Shown: positions 16,307 to 30,128 of the stretch, one piece after another | Numbering within the stretch: the stretch's first letter is position 1 | Layout of the letters: each line of letters starts with the position of its first letter | Assembly: GCF_009469605.1 (NCBI RefSeq) | Contig: NZ_SSXU01000026.1 | Span: forward strand, 1 to 48,362 | Direction: 5' to 3' | Origin: Zoogloea sp. 1C4 | GTDB taxonomy: Bacteria > Pseudomonadota > Gammaproteobacteria > Burkholderiales > Rhodocyclaceae | Length of the DNA stretch: 48,362 nt | Position numbers and translations under genes: made by a program | The notes under the pieces: generated by a model | The model's database searches: none | Told to the model about the DNA's origin: nothing | Seen by the model: only the letters and a program-made list of their open reading frames with translations

Positions 16307-18829
16307 ATGAGCAAGCAGCTGATCATTGCGGAAAAACCCTCGGTTGCGGCGGACATCGCCCGCGCCATCGGCGGCTTCACCAAAGAAAAAGATTTCTTCG
16401 AGTCGGAGCACTACGTGCTCTCGTCGGCCGTCGGCCATCTGCTCGAACTCACGGTGCCGGCCGAATTCGAGGTCAAGCGGGGCAAGTGGTCATTCGCCCA
16501 CCTGCCGGTCATCCCGCCCCACTTCGCGCTCAATCCGATCGAGAAGACCGAGGACCGCCTCAAGCTCCTCACCCGCCTCATCAAGCGCAAGGATGTCACC
16601 GGCCTCATCAACGCCTGTGACGCGGGCCGCGAGGGGGAACTGATCTTCAGCTTCATCGTGCAGCACTCCGGCTCCACCAAGCCGGTGCAGCGCCTGTGGC
16701 TGCAATCCATGACGGCCGGGGCGATCCGCGACGGCTTTGCGCAGCTGCGTGCCGCGGCGGATGTCGAAGGCCTCCGCCAGGCTGCGGTGTGCCGCGCCGA
16801 GAGCGACTGGCTGATCGGCATCAACGGCACCCGGGCGATGACCGCCTTCAACTCCAAGACCGGCGGTTTCCACCTGACCACGGTCGGTCGGGTCCAGACC
16901 CCCACGCTGGCGATCGTCGTCGAGCGCGAGGAAAAGATCCGCGCCTTCAAGCCCACCGACTACTGGGAGCTGGAAGCCAGCTTCGGCTGCCAGGCCGGCG
17001 CCTACGTAGGCCGCTGGTTCGACGAAGGTTTCAGGAAGCCCGAGGATGGCGCGCCGCTTGCCGAGCACGCCACCGCCTTCCGCCTGTGGGAAAAAGCCCG
17101 CGCCGAGGCCATCAAGGCCAAGTGCGAAGGCAAGACCGGCACGGTGGAGGAAGAATCCAAGCCGTCCACCCAGCTCTCGCCGCTGCTGTTCGATCTGACC
17201 TCCCTTCAGCGCGAGGCCAACGGCCGCTTCGGCTTCTCGGCCCGCACCACGCTGCAGCTGGCCCAGGCCCTGTACGAGAAGCACAAGGTGCTGACCTACC
17301 CGCGTACCGACGCCCGTGCGCTGCCTGAGGACTACGTGGGCCAGGTGCCGGGCATCCTTGCCGGCCTGCCGGACGCTTACGCGCCCTTCGCCAACCAGAT
17401 CGTCAAGCAGGGTTGGGTCAAGCCCAACAAGCGCATCTTCAACAACGCCAAGATCTCCGACCACTTTGCGATCGTGCCCACGGGCACCGCGCCCAAGAGC
17501 CTGTCGGAGGCCGAAGCCAAGATCTACGATCTGGTCACCCGACGCTTCCTGTCGGTGTTCTACCCGGCGGCCGAGTACCGCATCACCACCCGTATCACCC
17601 GTGTCGAGGGCGAAGCCTTCAAGACCGAGGGCAAGGTGCTGGTCAATCCGGGCTGGCTGGCCGTGTATGGTAAGGCCGCCGCGGTGAGCGAGGACGAAGG
17701 CGGTGCGCCCCAGCTGGTGGCCGTCGAGCCCGGCGAGAAGGTTTCCACCGACGAGATCCTCGTCAAGGCGCTGGTCACCAAGCCGCCCGCACGCTTCAAC
17801 GAAGCCACGCTGCTCTCCGCGATGGAAGGCGCCGGCAAGATGGTCGATGACGAGGAGCTGCGCGCCGCCATGGCCGGTCGCGGCCTCGGCACCCCGGCAA
17901 CCCGCGCCCAGATCATCGAAAACCTGATCGGTGAGACCTACATCCTGCGCGACGGCAAGGAGCTGATCCCGACCGCCAAGGCCTTCTCGCTGATCACCCT
18001 GCTGCGCGGCCTCGGCACCAACGAGCTCACCTCGCCCGAACTCACCGGCGAATGGGAGCACAAGCTGGCCCAGATGGAGCGGGGCGCGCTGTCGCGGGCC
18101 GAGTTCATGGACCACATCCAGGCCATGACCCGGGACATCGTCGAGCGTGCCAAGCGCTACGAATCCGACACCGTGCCGGGCGACTTCGTCACCCTGGCCA
18201 CGCCTTGCCCCCGCTGCGGCGGCGTGGTGAAGGAGAACTACAAGAAGTTCGCCTGCCAGAGCTGCGACTGGAATGCCTGGAAGATCGTCGCCGGCCGCCA
18301 GTTCGAGATCCCCGAGATCGAGGCGCTGCTGGCCACCGGCCGCGTCGGCCCGCTGATGGGCTTCCGCAACAAGATGGGCCGGCTGTTCAATGCCGAGATC
18401 CGTCTCAACGACGACAAGCAGCCCGAGTTCGACTTCGGCCAGCCAAAGGAAGACGAAACCGCCGAGCCGGTGGATTTCTCCGACCAGGAAACCCTGGGCG
18501 CCTGCCCCAAGTGCTCGGCCCGGGTGTTCGAGCACGGCATGGCCTACGTCTGCGAGAAATCCGTGGGGCCCGAGAAATCCTGCGATTTCCGTTCCGGCAA
18601 GATCATCCTGCAGCAGCCCATCGAGCGGGAGCAGATGCACAAGCTCCTCGACACCGGCCGCACTGAGCTGCTGAAGGGTTTCGTCTCGAGCCGCACCAAG
18701 CGCAAGTTCTCGGCTTTCCTGGTGCGTGGCGACGACGGAAAGGTGGGCTTCGAGTTCGAGAAGAAGGAACCGAAGACGCCTGCCGCCAAGAAGCCGGCCA
18801 CCCGCAAGAAGGCCGCCGCTGCCGAGTAA
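16307..18829 (+). CDS. topB: DNA topoisomerase III (type IA)
   Basis: This type IA topoisomerase relaxes or decatenates DNA through a 5'-phosphotyrosine. The 840-residue protein begins MSKQLIIAEKPSVAADIARAI, the Toprim start with catalytic Glu in EKPS, and has the acidic triad NACDAGREGELIF. The active-site tyrosine is Y331 in VLTYPRTDARAL. Conserved EATLLSAMEGAGK and GRGLGTPATRAQIIENL follow. The C-terminus has two zinc-ribbon modules (CPRCGG..CQSC and CPKCSA..C) and a Lys/Ala-rich tail. The E-K-P-S start and the length favour TopB over TopA. It follows smg, where many relatives carry a topoisomerase. A promoter precedes it and a terminator follows. Confidence 0.94.
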   Translation: MSKQLIIAEKPSVAADIARAIGGFTKEKDFFESEHYVLSSAVGHLLELTVPAEFEVKRGKWSFAHLPVIPPHFALNPIEKTEDRLKLLTRLIKRKDVTGLINACDAGREGELIFSFIVQHSGSTKPVQRLWLQSMTAGAIRDGFAQLRAAADVEGLRQAAVCRAESDWLIGINGTRAMTAFNSKTGGFHLTTVGRVQTPTLAIVVEREEKIRAFKPTDYWELEASFGCQAGAYVGRWFDEGFRKPEDGAPLAEHATAFRLWEKARAEAIKAKCEGKTGTVEEESKPSTQLSPLLFDLTSLQREANGRFGFSARTTLQLAQALYEKHKVLTYPRTDARALPEDYVGQVPGILAGLPDAYAPFANQIVKQGWVKPNKRIFNNAKISDHFAIVPTGTAPKSLSEAEAKIYDLVTRRFLSVFYPAAEYRITTRITRVEGEAFKTEGKVLVNPGWLAVYGKAAAVSEDEGGAPQLVAVEPGEKVSTDEILVKALVTKPPARFNEATLLSAMEGAGKMVDDEELRAAMAGRGLGTPATRAQIIENLIGETYILRDGKELIPTAKAFSLITLLRGLGTNELTSPELTGEWEHKLAQMERGALSRAEFMDHIQAMTRDIVERAKRYESDTVPGDFVTLATPCPRCGGVVKENYKKFACQSCDWNAWKIVAGRQFEIPEIEALLATGRVGPLMGFRNKMGRLFNAEIRLNDDKQPEFDFGQPKEDETAEPVDFSDQETLGACPKCSARVFEHGMAYVCEKSVGPEKSCDFRSGKIILQQPIEREQMHKLLDTGRTELLKGFVSSRTKRKFSAFLVRGDDGKVGFEFEKKEPKTPAAKKPATRKKAAAAE

Positions 18830-18857
18830 GGCGTCGCGTCAGTCTGTTCGCACATAA

Positions 18858-18885
18858 ACAAAACCCGCCGGAAGGCGGGTTTTGT
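18858..18885. terminator. Rho-independent terminator after topB
   Basis: A 12-bp perfect stem (ACAAAACCCGCC/GGCGGGTTTTGT) with loop GGAA lies 29 bases after the topB stop and 29 bases from the end of the convergent HDOD gene. A-run and T-run flanks make it usable from both sides. Confidence 0.9.
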
Positions 18886-18913
18886 CTTTGGGGCCGGGGC
18901 CCGTCAGGCCGGG

Positions 18914-19771
18914 TCAGATCAGCGCGGCGGCGATGGTGTCATGCAGTTCGTCCACTTCGGCATCGGAGACGCCCAGGAAGGTCTTGGCGTTCTCGAAGGA
19001 TCGGTCGCCCACGGCATGGGCGTCATGGGTGTAGTCGCCCAGGACGTGCTCGGCGATGACGCTCACCGCGATCAGCGCCAGGGCGTCGGACGGCAGCTCC
19101 TTCTCGGGCAGGATGTAGGCTTCGGGGTCGTGGTGGTAGCGGATGGCGTTGGCGATCCGGTCGGACAGCCCCCAGCTGCGCGCCAGCAGCCAGCCGGCCA
19201 CGGCGTGGTCGCAGCGGAAATGTTCCTGCTCCAGCTGGACCAGGCTGTAGCCGTGGTCCGCCGCGCCGGTGTAGAGCGCGGCGTAGTCGGGGAAGGTGGT
19301 CATCAGCACCGGCACCGCGGCGTCCTGGAACAGCGCAAAGGTGTAGGCCGCGTCGGGCGAGATGCCCACGTGTCCGCGGGCCAGCACGCCGGCGGCGAGG
19401 GCCAGGGTCGAGGCCCGCGACCAGAAGCGTTCCATCACGTCGGCCGGCAGGTGGCTGGAGGTGTTGCGCAGCGCGACGGCCACGACCACACTCAGGATGT
19501 GGTTGATGCCCAGGCGATTGACCGCCTGCTGGACACTGCGCACCCGGGAGCCCGGCGAGAACATCGGCGAATTGGCCAGCTTGACGGCGGCGGCCGACAT
19601 GCTGACATCTGAAGCGACGATGCGGCTCAGCACCTTCATCGACGGTTCGTCCCGCTGGGCTTCCCTCAACACTTCAGCAACGATGCTGGGGCAGGGCGGA
19701 ATTCGCACCGCAGACAGGGTTTCGTTCAGCTCTGCGTGAGTGAGGGGGCGAGTTGCCGTAGCTGTGTTCAT
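18914..19771 (-). CDS. HDOD domain-containing protein
   Basis: The 285-residue soluble protein consists almost entirely of one HDOD domain (an HD-related, metal-poor signalling output domain). It begins near residue 20 with VRIPPCPSIVAEVLREAQRDEPSMKVLSRIVASD, followed by MSAAAVKLANSPMFSPG and the RSVQQAVNRLGINHILSVVVAVAL helix typical of the family. HDOD proteins act in cyclic-di-GMP-linked or chemotaxis-like signalling, but no partner domain is present here and the specific function is unknown. The gene is divergent from a small membrane protein gene across an AT-rich patch and ends at the terminator shared with topB. Confidence 0.92.
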   Translation of the reverse strand: MNTATATRPLTHAELNETLSAVRIPPCPSIVAEVLREAQRDEPSMKVLSRIVASDVSMSAAAVKLANSPMFSPGSRVRSVQQAVNRLGINHILSVVVAVALRNTSSHLPADVMERFWSRASTLALAAGVLARGHVGISPDAAYTFALFQDAAVPVLMTTFPDYAALYTGAADHGYSLVQLEQEHFRCDHAVAGWLLARSWGLSDRIANAIRYHHDPEAYILPEKELPSDALALIAVSVIAEHVLGDYTHDAHAVGDRSFENAKTFLGVSDAEVDELHDTIAAALI

Positions 19772-19929
19772 GACGGGTGGCCTGCGTTGGATTGTCTAAA
19801 TTTTATCAAAAACGATATTTTTGTTGTTTCAAATATTTCACATTCGCGGTTTTTTAGTTTTTTGATGGTTTGTGGTGTGCCGTGCATCACGGACCGGCCG
19901 CCCCATCACCGACTTTCGAGGAGCCCGGC
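19772..19929. promoter_or_regulatory. AT-rich divergent promoter region
   Basis: The 158 bases between the HDOD gene and the membrane-protein gene include a stretch (about 19795-19872) very rich in A/T, including runs such as TTTTATCAAAAACG and GGTTTTTTAGTTTTTTG. This contrasts sharply with the surrounding GC-rich DNA. On the minus strand TTGAAA is followed after 18-19 bases by TGATAAA, a plausible promoter for the HDOD gene. The rest could be an UP element or a binding site for an H-NS/MvaT-like silencer (inference). Confidence 0.45.
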
Positions 19930-20442
19930 ATGACTCGCACGTCCTTACCCGCGGCCGCCATCGCGACCCTGGTTTACGTCGTGTCACAGGCTCACATTGG
20001 CGGCTTGCTCTACCAATTACGGCCGAATATTTTCGTTCTGCAGCTCAGTTTTCAATCTGATCGATACTGGGCGGTGCTCGACCAGTGGGGCGAGGCCGGG
20101 CTGCGCAGCTATCGGGCCCATCTGCCGTGGGATTTCGCGCACCTGTTCATCTACGCCGCCTTCGGTTACGTGCTGGCGACCCGCGCCGGCCTGTTCGGCG
20201 ACCCGGACTCGCCCGCCGCCCGTCGGACGGCCTGGATGCTGCCGCTGTCGGCGGTCTTCGATCTGGCGGAGAACCTGTTTCAGGTCCATCTGCTTGGTGG
20301 GCCGTTTGGTGTGGAGAGCCTGGCGATTCCCCTGTCGGCGTGCTGTTCGGCGGTGAAATGGAGCCTCGCGGCGGGTTTCGCGTTGATCATCGGCTGGCGG
20401 GTGCTCCGAAAATCTGCGCGGATCGGGCTTCCGTCACAGTGA
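19930..20442 (+). CDS. Small integral membrane protein of unknown function
   Basis: I do not recognise this 170-residue protein. It has an N-terminal hydrophobic segment (about 5-25), a polar stretch with SDRYWAVLDQWGEAG, and hydrophobic segments near 70-90 (WDFAHLFIYAAFGYVLA), 105-125 (AWMLPLSAVFDLAENLF) and 137-160, so it is probably a four-helix inner-membrane protein. The start at 19930 has a good Shine-Dalgarno sequence (GAGGAG, six bases before). An alternative GTG-type start about 60 bases upstream lies inside the AT-rich region and is less likely. It is followed 55 bases later by the DUF1631-like gene and is divergent from the HDOD gene. Confidence 0.7.
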   Translation: MTRTSLPAAAIATLVYVVSQAHIGGLLYQLRPNIFVLQLSFQSDRYWAVLDQWGEAGLRSYRAHLPWDFAHLFIYAAFGYVLATRAGLFGDPDSPAARRTAWMLPLSAVFDLAENLFQVHLLGGPFGVESLAIPLSACCSAVKWSLAAGFALIIGWRVLRKSARIGLPSQ

Positions 20443-20466
20443 AGCAGGGCGGTGCCTGTGTATAAC
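20438..20466 (+). promoter_or_regulatory. Possible promoter of the DUF1631-like gene
   Basis: TATAAC at 20461-20466 is a good -10 element, 31 bases before the ATG at 20498. The hexamer 17 bases upstream (AGTGAA) is a poor -35. It sits in the only gap available for a promoter. Confidence 0.3.
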
Positions 20467-20497
20467 TCTGTGTCTGAAAAACCCTTTCCGACTGTCC

Positions 20498-22477
20498 ATG
20501 CCTCATCGACCCCGCGCGAGCATCCAGGCTGCCGAGCAGGCTGCGCTCCTGCTCGCGCGCGCCCGCGAAGGTTTCCTGAAAGCCCTTCTCGAAGGCGCTG
20601 GCGAGGTGATCCGGCACCGGACGTGGCAGGATGTGCTGTCGGCAGCGGCGGGCGCCTGCTTTGACGAACTGGTCGGCGGGCGCCGGGCGCCCAAGCCGGC
20701 CGAGGGTGCGCGACCGATCAATCTGGTCCGCTCCGACGAATCCGATTACTCCATCGGCCTGATCAATCTCGACCGCCGGCTGCAGGAATTCTGCGGCCGT
20801 GAACTGGCAACCCTCCATCTGCGTCTGCGCCTGCAACTGGTGGATGGCGGCATCGAGCTCCATGAGGAATCGCCCCTCGGCACCGCCACCGTGTGCCGCG
20901 CCCTGCGTGTGCTCAAGGAGGTCGAGAAGCTCAGCCCGTCCCAGGCGCTCCAGTTGCTGCAGCGCCTGGAGCAGCCGATCGGCGACCGCCTGTCCCGCTT
21001 CTATCGGGAGATGGAGCATGAGCTGGCCGACGAGGCGCTGGCTGTCCGGGGGCAGGTGACCCGAGGGCTCTTCGCAGCGATCCGCCACGGCGCCGACGAA
21101 GAGGAGGAGTGGACCGACACGCCGGCGGCCCGCGCCAGCCTGCCCATCGATCCGGTGGATGCGCTGCGCCTGGCGTCCATGGCCCAGCACGAGGCCGCGC
21201 CGGCGCAGACCGGCGGCGTCGACCCGGGGCTGGCGTCGGCGCTGGTGGAGCGCATCGAGGCGTGGCTGGTGGAGCGCCAGAAGTTCGGAGGCGTGCCGGC
21301 CGCGCTGGGCGCCAGCGAGCTGGGCGCGCTCCTCAGCCCTGTCCAGGCGGTGGCCGTGGAGGTGGTGGAGACGGTCTGCAACCGGGCCGAGACCGACCCC
21401 GATCTGCCCCAGACGATCCGGACTCTCCTGGTCGGCCTGCGGGTGCCGCTGCTGCGCCTTGCCCTGCGTAGCCAGAAGCTGCTTTCCATCGAACGTCACC
21501 CGGCCTTCCAGCTGGTGGATCGCATCGCCAATCTGGGTCGCACGCTGCCGCCCGACTGCACGCCGGAGCTGCCCGTGTGCCGCGGGCTGGCGTCGATGGT
21601 GCGTTCCCTCGGGCGTCTGCCCCGGCCGACCCGGCGGGATTTCGAACTCGCCCTCGGGGTGCTCGAAACCCTCCTGACCACCCGTCAGAAGAGCGCCATC
21701 ACCCGCGCCGCCCAGCACATCGACACCGCGGTGAACATGGAGCGCCGGGAGGTGGCCCTGCACCAGGCCAGCCGAGCCATCTACCTGCTGGTGGGGCAGG
21801 AGCCGGCCAGCGTCGCCCGCAACTTCCTCGAACGCTACTGGGTGCACGTGCTGGCCAAGGTGGTCTACCGCTACGGCCCCGACAGCCCCCAGTGGGCAAG
21901 CCGCCTGCTCATCGCCAACCGCCTGCTGGCGTGTGTCAATCCGCCGGCCGACGAGGCCCTGCGCCGCAAGATGCTCGGTGAGTTCCCGGCGCTGATCCAT
22001 GATCTGGACGAGGGGCTCGCCTGGATCGCCCTGCCCGCCAAGCAGGCCGGTTCGGCCCTGTCGTCGGTGCAGGCGCTGCACGCCAGCCTGCTCGCCGGCC
22101 GCACGCCGCCGGTGCCCACCCTGCGCCGGACAACCTCGCCGCCCACCCTCAAGAAGCCCGAGGGCAGCCAGGGCCTGCTCACCCTCAAGCACAAGCAGTA
22201 CGTGGCTGGCGAGCTGTCGCTGCCGCCCGAATGGGCTGGGCTGCGGGTGGGCGACAACGTGGCGGTGGGGCTGCCCAACGGCAAGGTGATGCGCGGCTAT
22301 GTGGCCCATGTGGCGCCGGCTGGCCAGGTGGTGCTGATCTCCGACGGCGACCACGATGCGGTGATGGCGATCACCGCCCGGGCCCTGGCCCAGCAGACCG
22401 AATCCCCCGATACCCGGCTGTTCCGCGACGTCTCGCTGGTGGATCAGGCCGCCACCGACAAGCTCCTCGGCACCTGA
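20498..22477 (+). CDS. DUF1631-like protein of unknown function
   Basis: This is a 659-residue, mostly helical, soluble protein with no signal peptide or membrane span. The overall pattern recalls the DUF1631 family of betaproteobacteria, some of whose members have been mis-annotated as thymidine phosphorylase: an N-terminal segment with SDYSIGLINLDRRLQEFC, long helical repeats, and a C-terminal small domain LKHKQYVAGELSLPPEWA followed by GDNVAVGLPNGKVMRGYV. The last 100 residues look beta-rich, with a PilZ-like feel, but the diagnostic RxxxR...DxSxxG motif is missing. I cannot assign a function. The gene is followed 66 bases later by the long uvrA and may share transcription with it. Confidence 0.65.
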   Translation: MPHRPRASIQAAEQAALLLARAREGFLKALLEGAGEVIRHRTWQDVLSAAAGACFDELVGGRRAPKPAEGARPINLVRSDESDYSIGLINLDRRLQEFCGRELATLHLRLRLQLVDGGIELHEESPLGTATVCRALRVLKEVEKLSPSQALQLLQRLEQPIGDRLSRFYREMEHELADEALAVRGQVTRGLFAAIRHGADEEEEWTDTPAARASLPIDPVDALRLASMAQHEAAPAQTGGVDPGLASALVERIEAWLVERQKFGGVPAALGASELGALLSPVQAVAVEVVETVCNRAETDPDLPQTIRTLLVGLRVPLLRLALRSQKLLSIERHPAFQLVDRIANLGRTLPPDCTPELPVCRGLASMVRSLGRLPRPTRRDFELALGVLETLLTTRQKSAITRAAQHIDTAVNMERREVALHQASRAIYLLVGQEPASVARNFLERYWVHVLAKVVYRYGPDSPQWASRLLIANRLLACVNPPADEALRRKMLGEFPALIHDLDEGLAWIALPAKQAGSALSSVQALHASLLAGRTPPVPTLRRTTSPPTLKKPEGSQGLLTLKHKQYVAGELSLPPEWAGLRVGDNVAVGLPNGKVMRGYVAHVAPAGQVVLISDGDHDAVMAITARALAQQTESPDTRLFRDVSLVDQAATDKLLGT

Positions 22478-22505
22478 ACCACGCGGGCGCAGTGGTGTCG
22501 GACGC

Positions 22506-22511
22506 TACAAT
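22506..22511 (+). promoter_or_regulatory. -10-like element before uvrA
   Basis: TACAAT, followed by CGC, lies 32 bases before the uvrA ATG. The same TA(C/G)AATCGC context occurs before the YgjP-like gene (37774). No good -35 is visible, so this is a weak prediction. Confidence 0.3.
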
Positions 22512-22543
22512 CGCGTTCGCCGCTTCCTCAGACTGCTCCCCCC

Positions 22544-28144
<5,601 letters not shown>

Positions 28145-28173
28145 ACACCTTCAAGACAATCGGAGATGAACGC

Positions 28174-29166
28174 ATGAATGCAAGGCAACGACTGGCCATC
28201 GTCGGGCTGCTGATGGGCGCCGGCGGCGTCGCACTGGCCGCCGATCCGGCCAGCTGCGCCAAGGTGGCCGACAACACCGAGCGCCTGGCCTGCTACGACG
28301 AGGCCGTGGGCCGTCCCCACCAGGAGGCGCCGGCGCCGGTGGCTTATGACGACTCGCCGTTTTCGGCCCGCTGGGAGCTGGACGCCGAGGACAAGAAGGG
28401 CACCTTCCTGATCCGCCCGTACAAGCCCACCTACCTGCTGCTGGCCCGCTGGAGCAACTCGCCCAACACCCTGCCGACCTCGCCCAACCCGCTCAACGTG
28501 GTGACGACGCCGAACAACGTGGACCCGGCCGAGGCCAAGTACCAGATCAGCTTCAAGACCAAGCTGTGGGAAGGCCTGTTCGGCCGTCACGGCGACCTGT
28601 GGATGGGCTACACCCAGCAGTCCAACTGGCAGGTGTACAACAAGCGTTTCTCGTCGCCCTTCCGCGAGACCGACTACGAACCCGAGCTGATGGCGGTGTT
28701 CCGCACCAACCTGGATGCCGGCGCCGGCTTCAAGGTGAAGATGATGTCCCTGGGGCTCAACCACCAGTCCAACGGCCGCAGCCAGCCGTTGTCGCGCAGC
28801 TGGAACCGGATCGTCGGCCAGATCGGCATCGAGCGCGGCGACTTCGCGCTGGTGGTCCGCCCGTGGCTGCGCCTTCCGGAGAAGACCACCAAGGACGACA
28901 ACCCGGACATCACCTCATACATGGGCCACGGCGACATCCAGGCCATGTGGCAGGCGGGCGAGCACGGCTTCGGCCTGACCCTGCGCAGCACCCTGCTGTC
29001 CGGTGAAAAATCCCGCGGGGCGGCCCAGTTTGACTGGAGCATCCCGATCCATCGCAACCTGAAGGGCTATCTGCAGCTCTTCACCGGTTACGGCGAAACC
29101 CTGATCGACTACAACCACCGCCAGACCACCTTCGGTCTGGGCGTATCCCTGGTGGATTGGCTGTGA
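28174..29166 (+). CDS. pldA: Outer-membrane phospholipase A (OMPLA/PldA)
   Basis: PldA is a 12-strand outer-membrane beta-barrel that hydrolyses misplaced phospholipids in the outer leaflet. The 330-residue precursor has a signal peptide (MNARQRLAIVGLLMGAGGVALA), a short Cys-containing N-terminal segment (SCAKVADNTERLACYDEAVG) and the barrel. The catalytic triad is visible: H197 and S199 in LGLNHQSNGRS and N211 in SRSWNR, with the same 14-residue His-to-Asn spacing as E. coli OMPLA. The calcium-site motif YGETLIDYNHRQT lies near the C-terminus. GGAG eight bases before ATG 28174 supports the start. It lies 29 bases after uvrA, possibly co-transcribed. Confidence 0.95.
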   Translation: MNARQRLAIVGLLMGAGGVALAADPASCAKVADNTERLACYDEAVGRPHQEAPAPVAYDDSPFSARWELDAEDKKGTFLIRPYKPTYLLLARWSNSPNTLPTSPNPLNVVTTPNNVDPAEAKYQISFKTKLWEGLFGRHGDLWMGYTQQSNWQVYNKRFSSPFRETDYEPELMAVFRTNLDAGAGFKVKMMSLGLNHQSNGRSQPLSRSWNRIVGQIGIERGDFALVVRPWLRLPEKTTKDDNPDITSYMGHGDIQAMWQAGEHGFGLTLRSTLLSGEKSRGAAQFDWSIPIHRNLKGYLQLFTGYGETLIDYNHRQTTFGLGVSLVDWL

Positions 29167-29315
29167 CGTCATTTTTCATGCCAAAAACGTGACAGGTTTG
29201 TGAGTTTTTGCAAAAGACATTTGCTAGGATCATGAACTTCAAGTTCGCCGCCTTGCAGCATGTAGGTGCGGCGGCGGGCTGAAGTCAAACAGACAACCCG
29301 ACAGAGGTTACTGCC

Positions 29316-29384
29316 ATGCCCCAGCAGATGTCGTCGACGCGTGCGTCGATCCGTACTTCCTTGCCTTGCCGGATCGCGGGATAA
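29316..29384 (+). CDS. Possible 22-residue leader peptide upstream of PhnD-like gene
   Basis: This short open frame has ATG with a GAGG sequence nine bases upstream, and TAA four bases before the ATG of the PhnD-like gene. The peptide begins MPQQMSSTRASIRT and resembles nothing known to me. Its position and close stop-start spacing suggest a leader or coupling ORF, but chance is a real alternative in a sequence of this size. Confidence 0.25.
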   Translation: MPQQMSSTRASIRTSLPCRIAG

Positions 29385-29388
29385 GCCC

Positions 29389-30117
29389 ATGGCAAGCCAA
29401 TTCAAGCTCAGCGTGTGTCCCCACGACACGGCCAAGAACCTGCTCGGCTGGTTCACCCTCAACACCTATCTCCAGCGCAACCTGGGCATCGGCATCCACT
29501 TCGAGCCCCAGGACAACTTCCTGGTCGAGCGCCAGGCGGTGCTCGAGAACAGCTTCCACGTGGTGTACGCCAACCCCTTCAGCGCCCTGTGCTACGCCCG
29601 GGACAAGGGCTTCGTGCCGGTGGCCCGGCCGGCCGGGGTGAATGACGAGACCATCGTGGTCACCCGGGCGGGCGCCGCCGTGCCCGACGCGCCGCGCATC
29701 GCCAGCGCCACCGACAAGCTCGTCATCCACGACCTGGGCCTGCAGGTCCTGCGCCGCGAAGGCCTCGACGTGGCCGGGGCGGATTTCCGTTTCGTCGGCA
29801 ACCACCTCAACGCCGCCAAGGCGGTGCTGCAGGGCGAGGCCGATCTGGGCTTCGTGTTCAACGAAACCTGGAGCGGGATGAGCGCCGCCACCCGCGACCA
29901 GCTTCAGGTGGTGGGCGAGAGCCGCGACGGCGCCGCCTTCCACTGCTTCATGGTGGCGCCGGAGTGGGCCGACAAGCGCGAGGCGATCCAGCGCATCCTG
30001 TGCGCCATGCACCAGGACCCGGCCGGCCTTCGGGTGCTCGACGACCTGCACTTCAAGCGTTTCGAACCCATCGACGAGACCCACCTCGCGCCGCTGGCCA
30101 CCCTGATCGGGGCCTGA
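29389..30117 (+). CDS. PhnD/SsuA-type substrate-binding protein lacking a signal peptide
   Basis: The 242-residue protein has the phosphate/phosphite/phosphonate-binding (PhnD-like) periplasmic-binding fold. Recognisable segments are the early KLSVCPHDTAKNLLGW, the VVYANPFSALCYARDKGFVPVARP region, the SATDKLVIHD turn and FRFVGNHLNAAKAVLQGEADLGFVFNETW. These match the places where PhnD proteins place GxYxxA, hinge and HxxxxxAVxxGxxD motifs. The start at 29389 gives MASQFKLSV with no signal sequence or lipobox, and no in-frame upstream start provides one, so it would be cytoplasmic. No ABC permease or ATPase is adjacent. It may act as a sensor or scavenging protein, not a transporter component (inference). 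Confidence 0.75.
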   Translation: MASQFKLSVCPHDTAKNLLGWFTLNTYLQRNLGIGIHFEPQDNFLVERQAVLENSFHVVYANPFSALCYARDKGFVPVARPAGVNDETIVVTRAGAAVPDAPRIASATDKLVIHDLGLQVLRREGLDVAGADFRFVGNHLNAAKAVLQGEADLGFVFNETWSGMSAATRDQLQVVGESRDGAAFHCFMVAPEWADKREAIQRILCAMHQDPAGLRVLDDLHFKRFEPIDETHLAPLATLIGA

Positions 30118-30128
30118 TCCGCAGGCGC

